Shown piece by piece: positions 1 through 8,661 of a DNA stretch of 47,449 nucleotides. Source of the DNA: JABAAE01 sp036336715 (lineage in GTDB: Bacteria > Planctomycetota > Planctomycetia > Pirellulales > Pirellulaceae). Made by a program: the position numbers and the translations under genes. The stretch's first letter is position 1. Each line of letters opens with the position of its first letter. The stretch lies in NCBI GenBank assembly GCA_036336715.1, contig JAYZFP010000221.1, positions 1 to 47,449 on the forward strand, given 5' to 3'. A model generated the notes under the pieces. It was not told where the DNA came from, did not search any database, and worked only from the letters and a program-made list of their open reading frames with translations.

Positions 1-86
1 TTGAGCCCATATCATCGCTGGGCTCATCTCCCGGGTTTGCCGATAACTGCATTTCAGAGCCGGGAACCATCACAGCCAGTCCCCCG

Positions 87-449
87 TTAATAATATCCCA
101 ATTCCCTCAGGATCATTGCGTTCCGCAGCACCGGTACCAGCCTGCTTTCAAGCTTCACAAACCACTCCGGCTGAACGCTTTTACCGTCGTCTGTTTCTTC
201 AACGGGTGGCATCCACTCTTTGTGCCGAAAAAAAAGGTCGGGAATCGATTTTGCCAAATTGGAAAGGTCTTCCTGCACAAATCCCTGCTGAAGCAGACGC
301 TCGGTTTCATCCAAAGCCACCTGGTACAGAGGGGTGCGGTCGGAGAATTCCGGATTCGCCGCCACCGTGGGGATCAATGCACGAAGGGATTTCGCCAATG
401 TCTTGAGTTGACGCCTACGTTCACGGATGGTGTAACGGTGCTCAGCCAT
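87..449 (-). CDS. Hypothetical protein, 120 aa (distal cassette gene)
   Basis: I do not recognise a family. The product is basic at the N-terminus (MAEHRYTIRERRR), then helical, with no signal peptide or membrane segment. A longer reading from a TTG at 503 adds 18 residues, but the ATG at 449 starts a more natural protein. The TAA stop (87-89) lies in a GTTAATA box resembling the R'' end of an attC. This suggests it is the most distal cassette gene visible, with its attC running off the window start. It is followed upstream by another - strand gene 104 bases away, with no convincing attC between them. Confidence 0.5.
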   Translation of the reverse strand: MAEHRYTIRERRRQLKTLAKSLRALIPTVAANPEFSDRTPLYQVALDETERLLQQGFVQEDLSNLAKSIPDLFFRHKEWMPPVEETDDGKSVQPEWFVKLESRLVPVLRNAMILRELGYY

Positions 450-553
450 TCCTATTCGACAATCCTGTCCCGATTCACGGTAAATGCCCCGATGCCAAGT
501 CAAATTAGAAGGGTAAAAACGCCCGCCTGGTTACCGGACAGCCAGCAACTCAT

Positions 554-1177
554 TCAGAACCGTGATTTTACATGGTACAAACCCGGCACAAAGGGCCTGG
601 GCAAAGTGTTGATCGCGTAATGGAGCTTTTGCCAGTCACTTTCGGTAAAGGTAGCCATGACCTGCTGAACAGCCGCCGGACTGGAATTACCGCAGTTGAC
701 CGGCCGCGGATCAAAGTCCTCCCAGTGCGGGTCCTCGTCGTTGGCGGATGCGGAGTACAAGGCGATGGTGGCCAGTCGGGTCCCCGGCTGCGGGGGCAGG
801 CCATTCACGGTTTTCATGTTTTTTTCGAAAATCTTGACGACCGGGAACGCTCCGACTCCTTTTGTCAGGTCGGTGGCAACAGCAATCAATACCGGTTTGG
901 TTTGGACAACCATTCCCGGGTTGGCGCATCCCTCTGAAAAATGAGCTGACACCTGCTGCCAATACAACCAGTTGACCAGGAGCAACAAGGCGGCTGCGAA
1001 CCAGATGGACCAATGCAACAGGAGTGCGAAAACAACCGCCAGGCCCAGCAGCACCGACCAGGTCACCGGCCAGAGGGGATAATTGACAAGCCAGGTAATC
1101 CTGTTGACATGGACTCTTCCCGGGTTGGAAGCCCTGGTCTGACTGTCCAGCAGCCACGAACTATTTGGATTGTTCAT
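554..1177 (-). CDS. Membrane protein with DUF3239-like cytosolic domain
   Basis: The ATG at 1177 (MNNPNSSWLL) is preceded by AAGG. The open frame continues upstream to 1381, but that extension has no credible start context. The 207-residue product has two closely spaced hydrophobic segments (about residues 30-75, rich in L/V/A/W). A soluble domain follows, containing FPVVKIFEKNMKTVNG and HWEDFDPRPVNCG motifs. From memory this resembles DUF3239, whose function is unknown; I could not check it. It probably sits in the inner membrane with its C-terminal domain in the cytoplasm. An attC-like site at 1216-1303 separates it from the next gene. Confidence 0.6.
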   Translation of the reverse strand: MNNPNSSWLLDSQTRASNPGRVHVNRITWLVNYPLWPVTWSVLLGLAVVFALLLHWSIWFAAALLLLVNWLYWQQVSAHFSEGCANPGMVVQTKPVLIAVATDLTKGVGAFPVVKIFEKNMKTVNGLPPQPGTRLATIALYSASANDEDPHWEDFDPRPVNCGNSSPAAVQQVMATFTESDWQKLHYAINTLPRPFVPGLYHVKSRF

Positions 1178-1215
1178 TTTTATGGAACCTTGTTCAAGAA
1201 ACAAAATCCGGGGAC

Positions 1216-1303
1216 AAATAGCCGATTTCCGCTTTACTGCGGCAAATGGCTTTTCCTTCAGAACTCGCGCCGCAGACCACCCGGCTTCCGACAGAGGATT
1301 ATC
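1216..1303 (-). repeat. attC-like recombination site (distal, degenerate)
   Basis: Left box AATAGCC and right box GATTATC flank an imperfect palindrome. The right arm CCGGCTTCCGACAGAGGATT resembles the right arm of better sites at 25188 and 8093. The TAA stop of the glycosidase gene (1299-1301) lies inside the right box, as in clearer cassettes of this array. Confidence 0.5.
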
Positions 1304-2237
1304 TTTTGCTTGCGTTTTCCGACTGCGAAACCGGCACTCGCATGATTGAATTCTGATTCCAGTGTCGAGACTTGGCAGCACCGAAGTAGAGGAACTGCCT
1401 GTTGTTCACCGCGTACAAAAAGGGCGTGACATGACCGTGAGGAGAGGTCCGCTGGTCCTTGACCACGAGCAGGCCGCGTTCTTTCCACCGGATGCCGTCC
1501 TCGCTCGATGCCCATTTTGTGCCCTCCCGTGACTCAATCAGCATCACGTACTCTCCATTGGCACGCGAAACGTGAACCCCACCGGCATCATTGCCCAACA
1601 CATGACTGTCTCGACGTTTCCACGAAATGCCGTCGCTGGACTCGGCATAACCGACGTACCGCTTGGAGTTGCGGGACTTGGGAGCAGTCGGGTCCGGGGC
1701 GTTGAAAGGGAGATCGGCTCGACCGTCGTACCACAAGCGGAACACACTTCCGTCGTGCAGGACGCTCGGACGCCCCACAAGAAGCGAATCCCAACCCGGG
1801 TTTTGACGGGGTGAGAGGACGGGGCCCCGATCCATCCACTTTCGACCATCGCCCGACGTCGCGAGACCGATGCAGTCCGTCACACCAACGCTGGCCCGTG
1901 TGTAATACATGTAGAACCTGCCATTGACGATGACCACCGAAGGGTCATTGACGTGGTTCACATCCCTGGGTGCGAACACGACACCCCGGGGGTTCCATGT
2001 TTCGCCGTCCACGGAAGTCGCAAGATGAATCCGGTCGTGGCCGTCCTTTCCCTGTCCACCGTAATACATCAGGAACGCGCTGTGGTGCCGGACAATCTCC
2101 ACGGCATAGACGTTTCCATTGCCATGGGGCGCTTCCGAGTCAGGACCGCTGCCCCGGATCAAACTTTCCGCCTGTTGAGCGGTTGCCATTTTCACGAGGG
2201 CAAACAGGGCGAGTACTGGAAGGTAACGGTACATCAT
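1299..2237 (-). CDS. Secreted GH43/GH130-like five-bladed propeller glycosidase
   Basis: The 312-residue product begins with a signal peptide (MMYRYLPVLALFALVKMATA, cleavage near AQQAE). Repeated propeller blades follow, each with an S-x-DG-x-x-W type turn (TSVDGETWNPRG, TSGDGRKWMDRG, ESSDGISWKRRD, SSEDGIRWKERG). The motifs NDPSVV and YYTRAS resemble active-site strands of the GH43/GH32/GH130 superfamily. It probably hydrolyses or binds an extracellular glycan; the substrate cannot be read from sequence. Two tandem ATG codons at 2237 and 2234 are possible starts, and neither has a strong ribosome binding site. The TAA stop falls in an attC-like R'' box, marking it as a cassette gene. Confidence 0.75.
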   Translation of the reverse strand: MMYRYLPVLALFALVKMATAQQAESLIRGSGPDSEAPHGNGNVYAVEIVRHHSAFLMYYGGQGKDGHDRIHLATSVDGETWNPRGVVFAPRDVNHVNDPSVVIVNGRFYMYYTRASVGVTDCIGLATSGDGRKWMDRGPVLSPRQNPGWDSLLVGRPSVLHDGSVFRLWYDGRADLPFNAPDPTAPKSRNSKRYVGYAESSDGISWKRRDSHVLGNDAGGVHVSRANGEYVMLIESREGTKWASSEDGIRWKERGLLVVKDQRTSPHGHVTPFLYAVNNRQFLYFGAAKSRHWNQNSIMRVPVSQSENASKR

Positions 2238-2502
2238 GCGGGCAGGACAGCTTCTGCAATCAACGGGCCTCGCGGAGCGATTGCCACCTGAATACTGCGC
2301 CCTTCGTGTCGAAATCGCATTGCATTGCTGGATCAGGGTTTGCGGGTGAGGCGTCCATCGGTTCGACGATTGAATTGGCGGACATGGCTACAGCATCGTA
2401 AATCAGATCGCCCGGATCAGCAAACAGCAGGGGAGTACCTCTCTACCGGATGCAACCCGGTTGGACACCCCTGGAATTTGACAACGGGCCAAATCGACCG
2501 AA

Positions 2503-2925
2503 TCAGGCGTGAAGCAGCAGGACCAGTAATCGGGTGAACCACCCCGGTCGCAATTTCGGCTTCTGGGCCCGGTGGCGGTCAATATGACTTTGGAGATCTT
2601 CACCGGTTTCCACCCATCGGCACTCACGGAGTGGAACTTGAACGCCGCACCCGGTGCAGAACGTGCTGTCAGCCAGGTAAAGGTAAGGGTTAACCAGATA
2701 GCTCCGTACGATTTCCTCCGGCATTTGAGTTGCCGCGTTGCAGGGATCATGACGGTAAACCTGCGGTTCGTTGTCCAGCCTCCCCGGGGAACGGTCTTCG
2801 GGAGGCAGGGTCACGTAGGCTTCCTGCTGCCCATCGAAGCGAAGCTGTTCATGCTGGGCACAATGAGCATCAAACAGGAAGGACTCAACCTGTTCGTGGC
2901 AATAGGGGCACCTTTTAAAACTCAT
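2503..2925 (-). CDS. Zinc-ribbon-like hypothetical protein, 140 aa
   Basis: The ATG at 2925 is preceded by GGGAGA at good spacing. The N-terminus holds CPYCHEQVESFLFDAHCAQHE, a CxxC...HC-x2-H arrangement that looks like a zinc finger. A second pair, CTGCGVQVPLREC, lies near residue 90. The C-terminus is basic and ends in a short hydrophobic stretch (WFTRLLVLLLHA). No enzymatic motif is visible. It may be a nucleic-acid- or metal-binding protein, but that is inference. The 265 bases between it and the GH43-like gene show no clear attC or other gene. Confidence 0.65.
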   Translation of the reverse strand: MSFKRCPYCHEQVESFLFDAHCAQHEQLRFDGQQEAYVTLPPEDRSPGRLDNEPQVYRHDPCNAATQMPEEIVRSYLVNPYLYLADSTFCTGCGVQVPLRECRWVETGEDLQSHIDRHRAQKPKLRPGWFTRLLVLLLHA

Positions 2926-3145
2926 GCGTTGATCTCCCTTTTTTGGTTGCCCCCTTTGATCGTGTTAACCCCTGTATCGGATGACCCCATGAGAGAGTGG
3001 GAAGCACAATGATCCGAAGGATGATCTACCTTTTCATCTTAAGTGCTTCAAATCAACCCATCGTGTTCCGACCGATCGTGATCCAGAACGTTGCTTCACC
3101 AGCGGTTGACTTCCTGGCCGAAATGGAACAGCACCCGGATCTCTG

Positions 3146-3598
3146 CTAGGGTTCTGCAGTCGCTTGACTTTCGTTGGCACTTGCTTCCCGGCCCTCCCGG
3201 GCCAGCAGATACCAGGCGATCAAGCCCAGTACCGGGTCGAGCACGGCAAACGCCCCAAGGACCGCAGGAAACACACCCGACAGGGCCAACGGACCCAGAA
3301 CGAGCGGTACCAATACGACACGATCCAGAACCGAAGCAGCAACCACCTGCCTGCCGCCGGAGCGTCCCCCAAAGATATAGAACCAGCCAATGATGGCGAC
3401 GGCCATTCCGAGTACCCGAGTCAGGGACTCTTCGCGGCCTTCAAATGGAGGCCCCAGGAGGAATGTTTGCACCACGGCAGGCCACACAAGAAACACAGCA
3501 CCGGCACACAAATAAAGGACGCCATTGAATACGGTAAACCGGGATGAAGGAGCAAGGGACCCGGGCGATTCCCGGAGGATTTGAAATAAAGAAATCAT
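3146..3598 (-). CDS. Small integral membrane protein, 150 aa
   Basis: Four hydrophobic segments are visible: FTVFNGVLYLCAGAVFLVW, VLGMAVAIIGWFYIFGG, VVLVPLVLGPLALSGV and LGAFAVLDPVLGLIAWYLL. This fits a four-helix inner-membrane protein. A glycine-rich turn (GGRSGGRQVV) separates helices two and three. I do not recognise a named family. The start ATG at 3598 lacks an obvious ribosome binding site. The neighbours on both sides are unrelated - strand genes, as expected for cassettes, but I cannot see a clear attC on either side. Confidence 0.65.
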   Translation of the reverse strand: MISLFQILRESPGSLAPSSRFTVFNGVLYLCAGAVFLVWPAVVQTFLLGPPFEGREESLTRVLGMAVAIIGWFYIFGGRSGGRQVVAASVLDRVVLVPLVLGPLALSGVFPAVLGAFAVLDPVLGLIAWYLLAREGREASANESQATAEP

Positions 3599-3780
3599 GC
3601 GAATCAGCTATTCTGGAGCCCGGTTTTCGGAAATTGTCTGCGGTAGAACGTCCCGGTCACCCTCGCGTGGCCCAGTGGGATCAACGACTGACCAGGAAAC
3701 GTAGAATCCTGAAAATTACGGCAAAAGCCCAAAACACCCGATTGCGGGCCGCAATCCCATATCACGACGCAAAGCAGTTT

Positions 3781-4884
3781 CTATTTCGCCGTGGCGTCAC
3801 GGTGGCGTCGCACTTGACGAGTGACGATTGCAATGGTCGCACCGCAAGAGACGAACAGGATCGCGAGCCCCATCTTGATCAGGAATCCCGTTTTGGCAAC
3901 CGGGTAAAGCGGTGGAGCTTTGTAGTATTTTTCACCAAACTCTTTGTCGAGGTTTTTCCCGGAGTCAATCCACGCTCGCTCGTCGGCGGAGATCTCACGA
4001 AAGAACCGGTCCGCCCGCTCGATCTCGCTTTTAAGATCGGACTCAATCACGGACAGCTCCCTTTCGAATTGCAATTTGAGTGCTCGCTCGGCCTTTTTTC
4101 GATAAGCGGCTACCGCTGCTGGATCTTCAACCTCGTAGGACGCTTTCAGGTAAGCCCGCGCGGCCAGCATCTTGGAATCGGCATCGGGCCTCACCGAAAG
4201 AAGCAGATCGCCCAGCGCTTCCAGGAGAATGGGCGAATCGTGATGGCCAAAACGCATCATTCCCATGATTCCCTTGGCCGCCGCCTGGATTTCGGCGATT
4301 TGCGATTCAGCAGAGGTCTTTTGAGCAGCGAGCACAAAGGCTGCGAAGCCGGTATTTCCATAGGATACATCGTCGTCGCTGAGTGGAAGCTTCCGATCCG
4401 GACGACGTGATTCGATCACGTATTCAACCAGGAGTTTCTGGTAAATCTCACGTCCGAAATGGGCATCCGGATTGATCTCAATCGCCCTTTTGATGTGTTG
4501 CAAACCTTCCGGAAAGCGGCCCGAGTGAATGTAAAAGGTTCCCAAATTCGCTTCGGATTCGTACCGTCGCTCATCCGGCCAGCGATCCATCTTGGCCCGA
4601 ATCGTGGAAATCGCCTTGTCGTGCTGACCAAGTTTATCGTAAGCCACGGCAAGGTCGTCAAAGTCAAGCTGGGAACGTTCTTCGATCGCTTTGGAGGTCC
4701 TGTCAGAGATTCGCCACTCGTAGTACGCCGTTGAGTGGCGAACAAAGTGCCCCACGATCAGTTCCTGGGCCCCGGGAAATCTCTGCCTTTCCATCGCAAG
4801 CGTGTCATAATCCCAGAGGCATGCGGAACACCTCCCGGGCAATACAAACGAAATGGCGGTAACGATGATGAGGATTCGGCGCAT
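3781..4884 (-). CDS. Exported TPR protein with C-terminal membrane anchor
   Basis: The N-terminus is a hydrophobic signal (MRRILIIVTAISFVLPGRCSA). Residues 70-170 contain TPR-like helical pairs (FDDLAVAYDKLGQHDKAIST, LGTFYIHSGRFPEGLQHIKR). A long charged helical region follows, then a C-terminal transmembrane segment (FLIKMGLAILFVSCGATIAIV) ending in a basic tail. The protein is probably periplasmic, anchored at the C-terminus, and acts in protein-protein contacts. Similar TPR proteins starting ACLWDYDTL are common in planctomycetes (from memory). There is no frameshift, and its length of 367 aa looks complete. Confidence 0.7.
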   Translation of the reverse strand: MRRILIIVTAISFVLPGRCSACLWDYDTLAMERQRFPGAQELIVGHFVRHSTAYYEWRISDRTSKAIEERSQLDFDDLAVAYDKLGQHDKAISTIRAKMDRWPDERRYESEANLGTFYIHSGRFPEGLQHIKRAIEINPDAHFGREIYQKLLVEYVIESRRPDRKLPLSDDDVSYGNTGFAAFVLAAQKTSAESQIAEIQAAAKGIMGMMRFGHHDSPILLEALGDLLLSVRPDADSKMLAARAYLKASYEVEDPAAVAAYRKKAERALKLQFERELSVIESDLKSEIERADRFFREISADERAWIDSGKNLDKEFGEKYYKAPPLYPVAKTGFLIKMGLAILFVSCGATIAIVTRQVRRHRDATAK

Positions 4885-5490
4885 ATCACCCGGGCCATCA
4901 AGGTTTCAGGATTCAGGAACCGCCCGACAAGGCTGGATCGGAGCGGGCGGAGATGAAATGGCAACGGGCATCCACCCCGCAGTTTCAAATCATACCGGCA
5001 AACCCCGTTTTGTCCAAAGTTCTGTCATCCTGCTATCGCCAGCATGATCCAAAGTGGGCGATTCTTCCGGTAAGCCTCTGGGTAAGTTCACGGGTAAGTT
5101 CACGGGTACGTTCACGGGGACGTTCAGTTTACCTGCCACCAATCCGACTCGTCTCCGAAGGAGCTGCTCCAAAGATTCGACGGATGCGGCCGACACTCTT
5201 CCTCCCCAGGAAGAGTCGCTACTTTACCTGAGAATTGTGTGCCGGTTACCCTGCCCTGCTTGCCAATGGCCGGCTCGAACTGCATTCACCCGCGAACGGG
5301 AAGTGCAAAACAGGCAAAATCGATAAGCGTTTGCAAACGCCCTTGGCTCATCTACCTCGAATAAAAACCGGCAAAACAACCACCGGGAACGGCCTGCCCA
5401 ACAGTTCGCACCCGGATGAATGGAATACGGTTTGCAAAGTCCATCACGCGACTGTCCGGTCATCACAATCGGCTACCGCGCAGCCAGGTG
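4885..5490. other. 606-base stretch without a credible gene
   Basis: Short open frames occur on both strands, but none has a convincing product. The only structured elements I see are a 12-base tandem repeat at 5081-5128 and a possible attC at 5374-5496. The stretch could be a decayed cassette. Confidence 0.45.
5081..5128. repeat. 12-base tandem repeat, four copies
   Basis: GGTAAGTTCACG occurs twice exactly (5081-5092 and 5093-5104). Two variant copies follow: GGTACGTTCACG and GGGACGTTCAGT. Confidence 0.9.
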
Positions 5491-5496
5491 TTATGT
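5374..5496 (-). repeat. Possible attC site
   Basis: The left box AAACAAC is followed by CACCGGGAACGG. The right box is GTTATGT at 5490-5496. The TAA stop of the shifted frame of the phosphatase gene (5491-5493) lies in the right box. Both are features of clearer cassettes in this array. Confidence 0.45.
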
Positions 5497-5929
5497 GTCC
5501 ATTTCGACTTGGGCAGCTCGGTATGCTTCGAGGACCTCACCCCAGAGCTGGGATTTCAATTCAAGTGAAAGGGGTTTTGCCAATTTCCAGCAGACACTTC
5601 TCCGGATCTTCACTGGCAAACCGGGCCATTGCGAATGCGGCAATCGTGGGTGAACGGGACATGCCAGCCGAACAGGCAATCAAGGTCGGGATTTTGTTTT
5701 GCAGCAACCTCAACGTTGTTTGCAAAGCCTGGATCACAAGTCTCGGATCATTTCCACCACCATCATTCAGCGGAAACCTGCAGTAGGTCATTTGCCGTGG
5801 CAACTGGGCCGGCGATTCTTCGTACGCAAGGTCGACGACCGCGCCGATCCCTGCATCCAACAGTTTCCGTGGATTTCGGGCATCCATTGCGTTCCCGATC
5901 CACAGCATGCCGGCTTTTAATTCATTCAT
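5491..5929 (-). CDS. Dual-specificity/tyrosine phosphatase, frameshifted near its C-terminus
   Basis: The ATG at 5929 (MNELKAGMLWIG) has AAGGA upstream. The protein-tyrosine-phosphatase signature CSAGMSRS (Cys86 to Arg92) and the upstream general-acid region (FPLNDGGGN) are intact, so the catalytic core is present. The first frame stops at 5561 after EIGKTPFT. One base further on, another frame continues KPLSLELKSQLWGEV to a TAA at 5491. A C-terminal 'KP...LW-x-EV' ending is what I remember for planctomycete members. The break is at AAAACCCC (about 5570-5577). The cassette-style stop inside GTTATGT supports the shifted frame as the original C-terminus. Whether this is a sequencing indel or real damage is unresolved. 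Confidence 0.75.
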
Positions 5930-6000
5930 CAGGATCGATTCCTTTTCCGGGAGACACCAGGACGGCAATCACCGGGCCGCCATGACAAAACCAACCATTG

Positions 6001-6915
6001 TCAAACCACTCTTTCGGCGTCTCCACATGCATCGCAGTCCGCGGTCGACAACGCAGCCGCTTTGCAGAGCACCTCGCCAGCCTTGGAGGAAATGGCCTCC
6101 AGGGTTGATGCTTGCAGCTCCTGGCTCCCACTGCCGGTTGTTCCCTTGCGAAAAAAGAACTCTTTGGCGTTGATCGGATTCTTCTCCTCCCTGGCACGCA
6201 GGTTTTCAAAAGCCATGTGTTCAATGGCCGTTTTCAGCGCGGCGGACGATACGTCCACCTCGAGAAACGAAAGCGCGGGACGAAGACACGCCATTGGATC
6301 GGCCAGCAATTGTTCGTAGGAGAGAAAAAAAACGCAACCGTTATACCTGTCCACACCTTCAACGTAGCTCTCAACATGCTGGATCCAGTCATCAATCTGT
6401 TCCAGCACAAAAGCATCGACACCCTTGGCTGCCTTTTCCTGAAGCAGTTTGTACCGCAGATGAAAATGGTAATACGAGACCAGGCAGTCCTCGGGTCGCC
6501 GGTAGATGTAAAGGTGTCGCATCTGCTGATGAGCACGTTGGTCCAGGAGATTCAATGCAACATCAAAGCGATCGTGTGTCTTCACAATCAGCCCGGGAGT
6601 GGATACCGCAGGGTCACGTTCCGATATCCGGTTGTCGTAGCGATCCGGGATGATCCTGTTTGGATGAGTGGGCAAATCGGTTGTTGTGGAAAGTCCCGCG
6701 TTCTGAATCAGGCAGTCTGCCAGGATGTGTCGAGTCCACGTGTTTCCGGATCGAGGAAACGAGCTGACGAACGAGACTCTCTGCCCCTCCTCGCTCCAGT
6801 GGGCAATTCTCGATTCATTCTCGGAAACAACCGTTTCAGGAACCGCCGTTTCAGGAACCACCCCCTTTACAGGTAAGACCTTGCCAAGAGCTTTTCTCAG
6901 TTTTCGGAAAACCAT
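6001..6915 (-). CDS. Sulfotransferase family protein
   Basis: The product has a 5'-phosphosulfate loop SSFPRSGNTW (about residues 51-60), a 3'-phosphate site YIYRRPEDCLVSYYHF, and a C-terminal RKGTTGSG. These are diagnostic of PAPS-dependent sulfotransferases (PF00685 type). It would transfer sulfate from PAPS to a carbohydrate, lipid or small-molecule hydroxyl or amine; the acceptor is unknown. I chose the ATG at 6915 because AAAAAAGG precedes it closely. A TTG at 6969 is an alternative. A VPETAVPETVV repeat lies in the N-terminal linker. The 3' end overlaps a CACCGGGCCGCC-containing stretch (from about 5945) resembling an attC left arm, but I cannot delimit that site. Confidence 0.85.
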   Translation of the reverse strand: MVFRKLRKALGKVLPVKGVVPETAVPETVVSENESRIAHWSEEGQRVSFVSSFPRSGNTWTRHILADCLIQNAGLSTTTDLPTHPNRIIPDRYDNRISERDPAVSTPGLIVKTHDRFDVALNLLDQRAHQQMRHLYIYRRPEDCLVSYYHFHLRYKLLQEKAAKGVDAFVLEQIDDWIQHVESYVEGVDRYNGCVFFLSYEQLLADPMACLRPALSFLEVDVSSAALKTAIEHMAFENLRAREEKNPINAKEFFFRKGTTGSGSQELQASTLEAISSKAGEVLCKAAALSTADCDACGDAERVV

Positions 6916-6966
6916 TTTACCTTTTTTCGCTCCGAGGACCGAACGCACCGTTTGTCCCAGTCGCGG

Positions 6967-7071
6967 CAAAAGCTTGAATCTGGGTGAGCCGGGATACCAT
7001 GGCTCAAGGTCCCATCCCCGCCAGAACGAAACCTATCGGCAAACCGACTCGGGTCCAACGCTTTGTTATCC
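6967..7071 (-). repeat. attC-like site
   Basis: The right end reads GGGTCCAACGCTTTGTTATC with right box GTTATCC (7065-7071). The same 3' module recurs at 17350-17370 and 26360-26380. The left part (GGGTGAGCCGGG) is degenerate. Confidence 0.5.
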
Positions 7072-7115
7072 CGTTTTCTACCGTTGACAACAAGGTTGAT
7101 AATGGCGCTGTTACC

Positions 7116-8075
7116 TCAGTCCTTACCGGCTTTGCTCTCATTCACGGATTTGCTCTCTGGAGATCGAAGCCCCTGGCGTATCGCATTCATCAGGGACACC
7201 TCTTTCCGGGAAGCGTCTTGCCCCAGCTCCCAGACCATCACGCCAGCCAGCTGATGTGTCCTGGCGAATCGCACTTTGCTATGGATCGTCGCCCGACCGT
7301 TGAACGCGAAACCGTCAATCAGGTCGAGTTTCGGATCGGGCGCCTTTTGCCCGACAAGCTGGTCGTACGTACGAGCCTCGTTCCGGTTGTTTCGTCCGTA
7401 GAACGGAAGGCCCAGGGCAATCTTGGCAGGTGGACATCGCCAGTCGATCAACCTTTTCACATCTACCCTGGATTTCGAAATGGTTGCCTGTGGGAAGTCA
7501 TGGTCATAGGACATGAGATGAACACGATCGACAGCCTTGTAAGCAACCTCCCCCAGGTCCTGCCAACCTGCCTGCGCGACCGTCACCAACAGCTGTCGAT
7601 CGCGGAAAGCGTCTCTTGTGTCGGCCAGCAACCGGCCGTAGTCACGTATTTGATCCTCCCCCTTGGGATGTTCCCAGTCGTAATCAATACCATCGAGGTC
7701 GTTGTCCTGGCAGTATTCCAGCAGTGCTTGAATGAACCGTTGGCGAGCAGCAGCTTTTCCGGCAAGCGCCGGAAATCCTTTCGAACGGTTCCAGCCGCCA
7801 ATGCAGAAAAGAAGCCTGCATTTTGCCTGGCGTTTGATCTCATGGAGCTTCCTCAGTACAGCCGGGGGCACCGGTGAGTCCGGTAAACGGCCATCCGCTG
7901 GGGGCTCCAGCCCAAAGAAAACGAGATCGGTGACAGGACCGATTCCTGCCGCCGTTACATTTTCAACGCGGTAACCAGGGAGGTAGCCGACCACTACAAA
8001 ATCCGCTGCTTCGGCTGTCCCACCGGGTGCAAAAGAGGCAATGGCGAGTACCAGGGCACACGTGATTCGATTCAT
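7116..8075 (-). CDS. Secreted GH18 chitinase-like glycosidase
   Basis: A strong ribosome binding site (GGAAGGA) precedes the ATG at 8075, and a signal peptide spans residues 1-23 (to AEA-ADF). The GH18 catalytic motif DxxDxDxE is intact as DGIDYDWE (residues 128-135). It is preceded by the substrate strand LLFCIGGWNRS and followed by MSYDHDF and GLPFYGRN, all typical of GH18. It should hydrolyse beta-1,4 N-acetylglucosamine polymers such as chitin or peptidoglycan-type glycans by substrate-assisted catalysis. At 319 aa it is a single catalytic domain with no binding module. It sits between attC-like sites 6967-7071 and 8093-8186, so it is a large integron cassette. Confidence 0.88.
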   Translation of the reverse strand: MNRITCALVLAIASFAPGGTAEAADFVVVGYLPGYRVENVTAAGIGPVTDLVFFGLEPPADGRLPDSPVPPAVLRKLHEIKRQAKCRLLFCIGGWNRSKGFPALAGKAAARQRFIQALLEYCQDNDLDGIDYDWEHPKGEDQIRDYGRLLADTRDAFRDRQLLVTVAQAGWQDLGEVAYKAVDRVHLMSYDHDFPQATISKSRVDVKRLIDWRCPPAKIALGLPFYGRNNRNEARTYDQLVGQKAPDPKLDLIDGFAFNGRATIHSKVRFARTHQLAGVMVWELGQDASRKEVSLMNAIRQGLRSPESKSVNESKAGKD

Positions 8076-8092
8076 TCCTTCCGCCTCGATGG

Positions 8093-8186
8093 TTGCAACC
8101 TGTCACCTGCGTTCATTGGGCGGCGCCAGGTAAATCTCCGCCCCGTGTCCCCCGGCTTCGCGACTTTGGGACATCGCATTTTACCC
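8093..8186 (-). repeat. attC-like site
   Basis: Left box TTGCAAC leads into TTCATTGGGCGGCG. The right arm CCCGGCTTCGCGACTTTGGG ends in TTTACCC. The TAA stop of the neighbouring gene (8181-8183) lies in the right box. The arms resemble those at 16429-16519 and 25188-25276. Confidence 0.6.
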
Positions 8187-8516
8187 AGCAGCTTTCCCAT
8201 CAATTGACTTCATGACGAAAACATTTTTACCATCCACAAAATTGGCATCCAACCCAAAGACACGCATCACCGACGCCAGGGGGATGTTCTTGATTTGCGC
8301 GCACGCCTGTTTCCATGGTTTTTGATCGCTGGGCTGTTGTGCCAGAACCAGGGGTTCCTCGCAGGGTTCGAAATACGCAGCCGCGACCCTCTCTACCGAT
8401 TCCCGCATTTTCAGATAAACATGATTCTCGCGCTGATCGGAATTGCAGCGAGGCACAAAACCCGACAGCTGCGTTGTCCGCCAGGACGCGCGATCCACGA
8501 CTCGATAAAGCTTCAT
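8181..8516 (-). CDS. DUF952-like small protein
   Basis: The start MKLYRVVDRASWRTTQ (ATG at 8516) and the motif VYLKMRESVERVAAAYFEP resemble DUF952 proteins, which begin LYK-I...W and contain HLST...AAxxYF. The biochemical role of DUF952 is not established to my knowledge. The product is 111 aa and soluble, with no signal peptide. A reading from 8567 adds 17 residues that fall in the next attC-like region. The stop codon is embedded in the attC-like box of 8093-8186. The assignment rests on motif memory only. Confidence 0.6.
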   Translation of the reverse strand: MKLYRVVDRASWRTTQLSGFVPRCNSDQRENHVYLKMRESVERVAAAYFEPCEEPLVLAQQPSDQKPWKQACAQIKNIPLASVMRVFGLDANFVDGKNVFVMKSIDGKAAG

Positions 8517-8557
8517 TTTTCGAAAAGCCTCATTTTCGGAAGATTTTCCAGGGAACC

Positions 8558-8661
8558 ACGGCAACAACAGGACCGCCGGAACCAGACAAAATCATGGGAT
8601 CAAAAACCGGATCCTGAAAATGCCCGAGCCATCCATTCCAGGACAAATCCGGTCTACTCAG
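8558..8661 (-). repeat. Possible attC site, degenerate
   Basis: The left part ACGGCAACAACAGGACCGCC resembles the R'-arm region of other sites. The right end TCCGGTCTACTC contains the TAG stop of the EEP gene. The boxes are poor matches. Confidence 0.3.

Noticed and set aside
3544..4410. Long + strand open frame (288 codons)
   Set aside because: It is antisense to the TPR gene, whose product has a signal peptide, TPR pattern and membrane anchor. The + strand translation has no recognisable domain or binding site.
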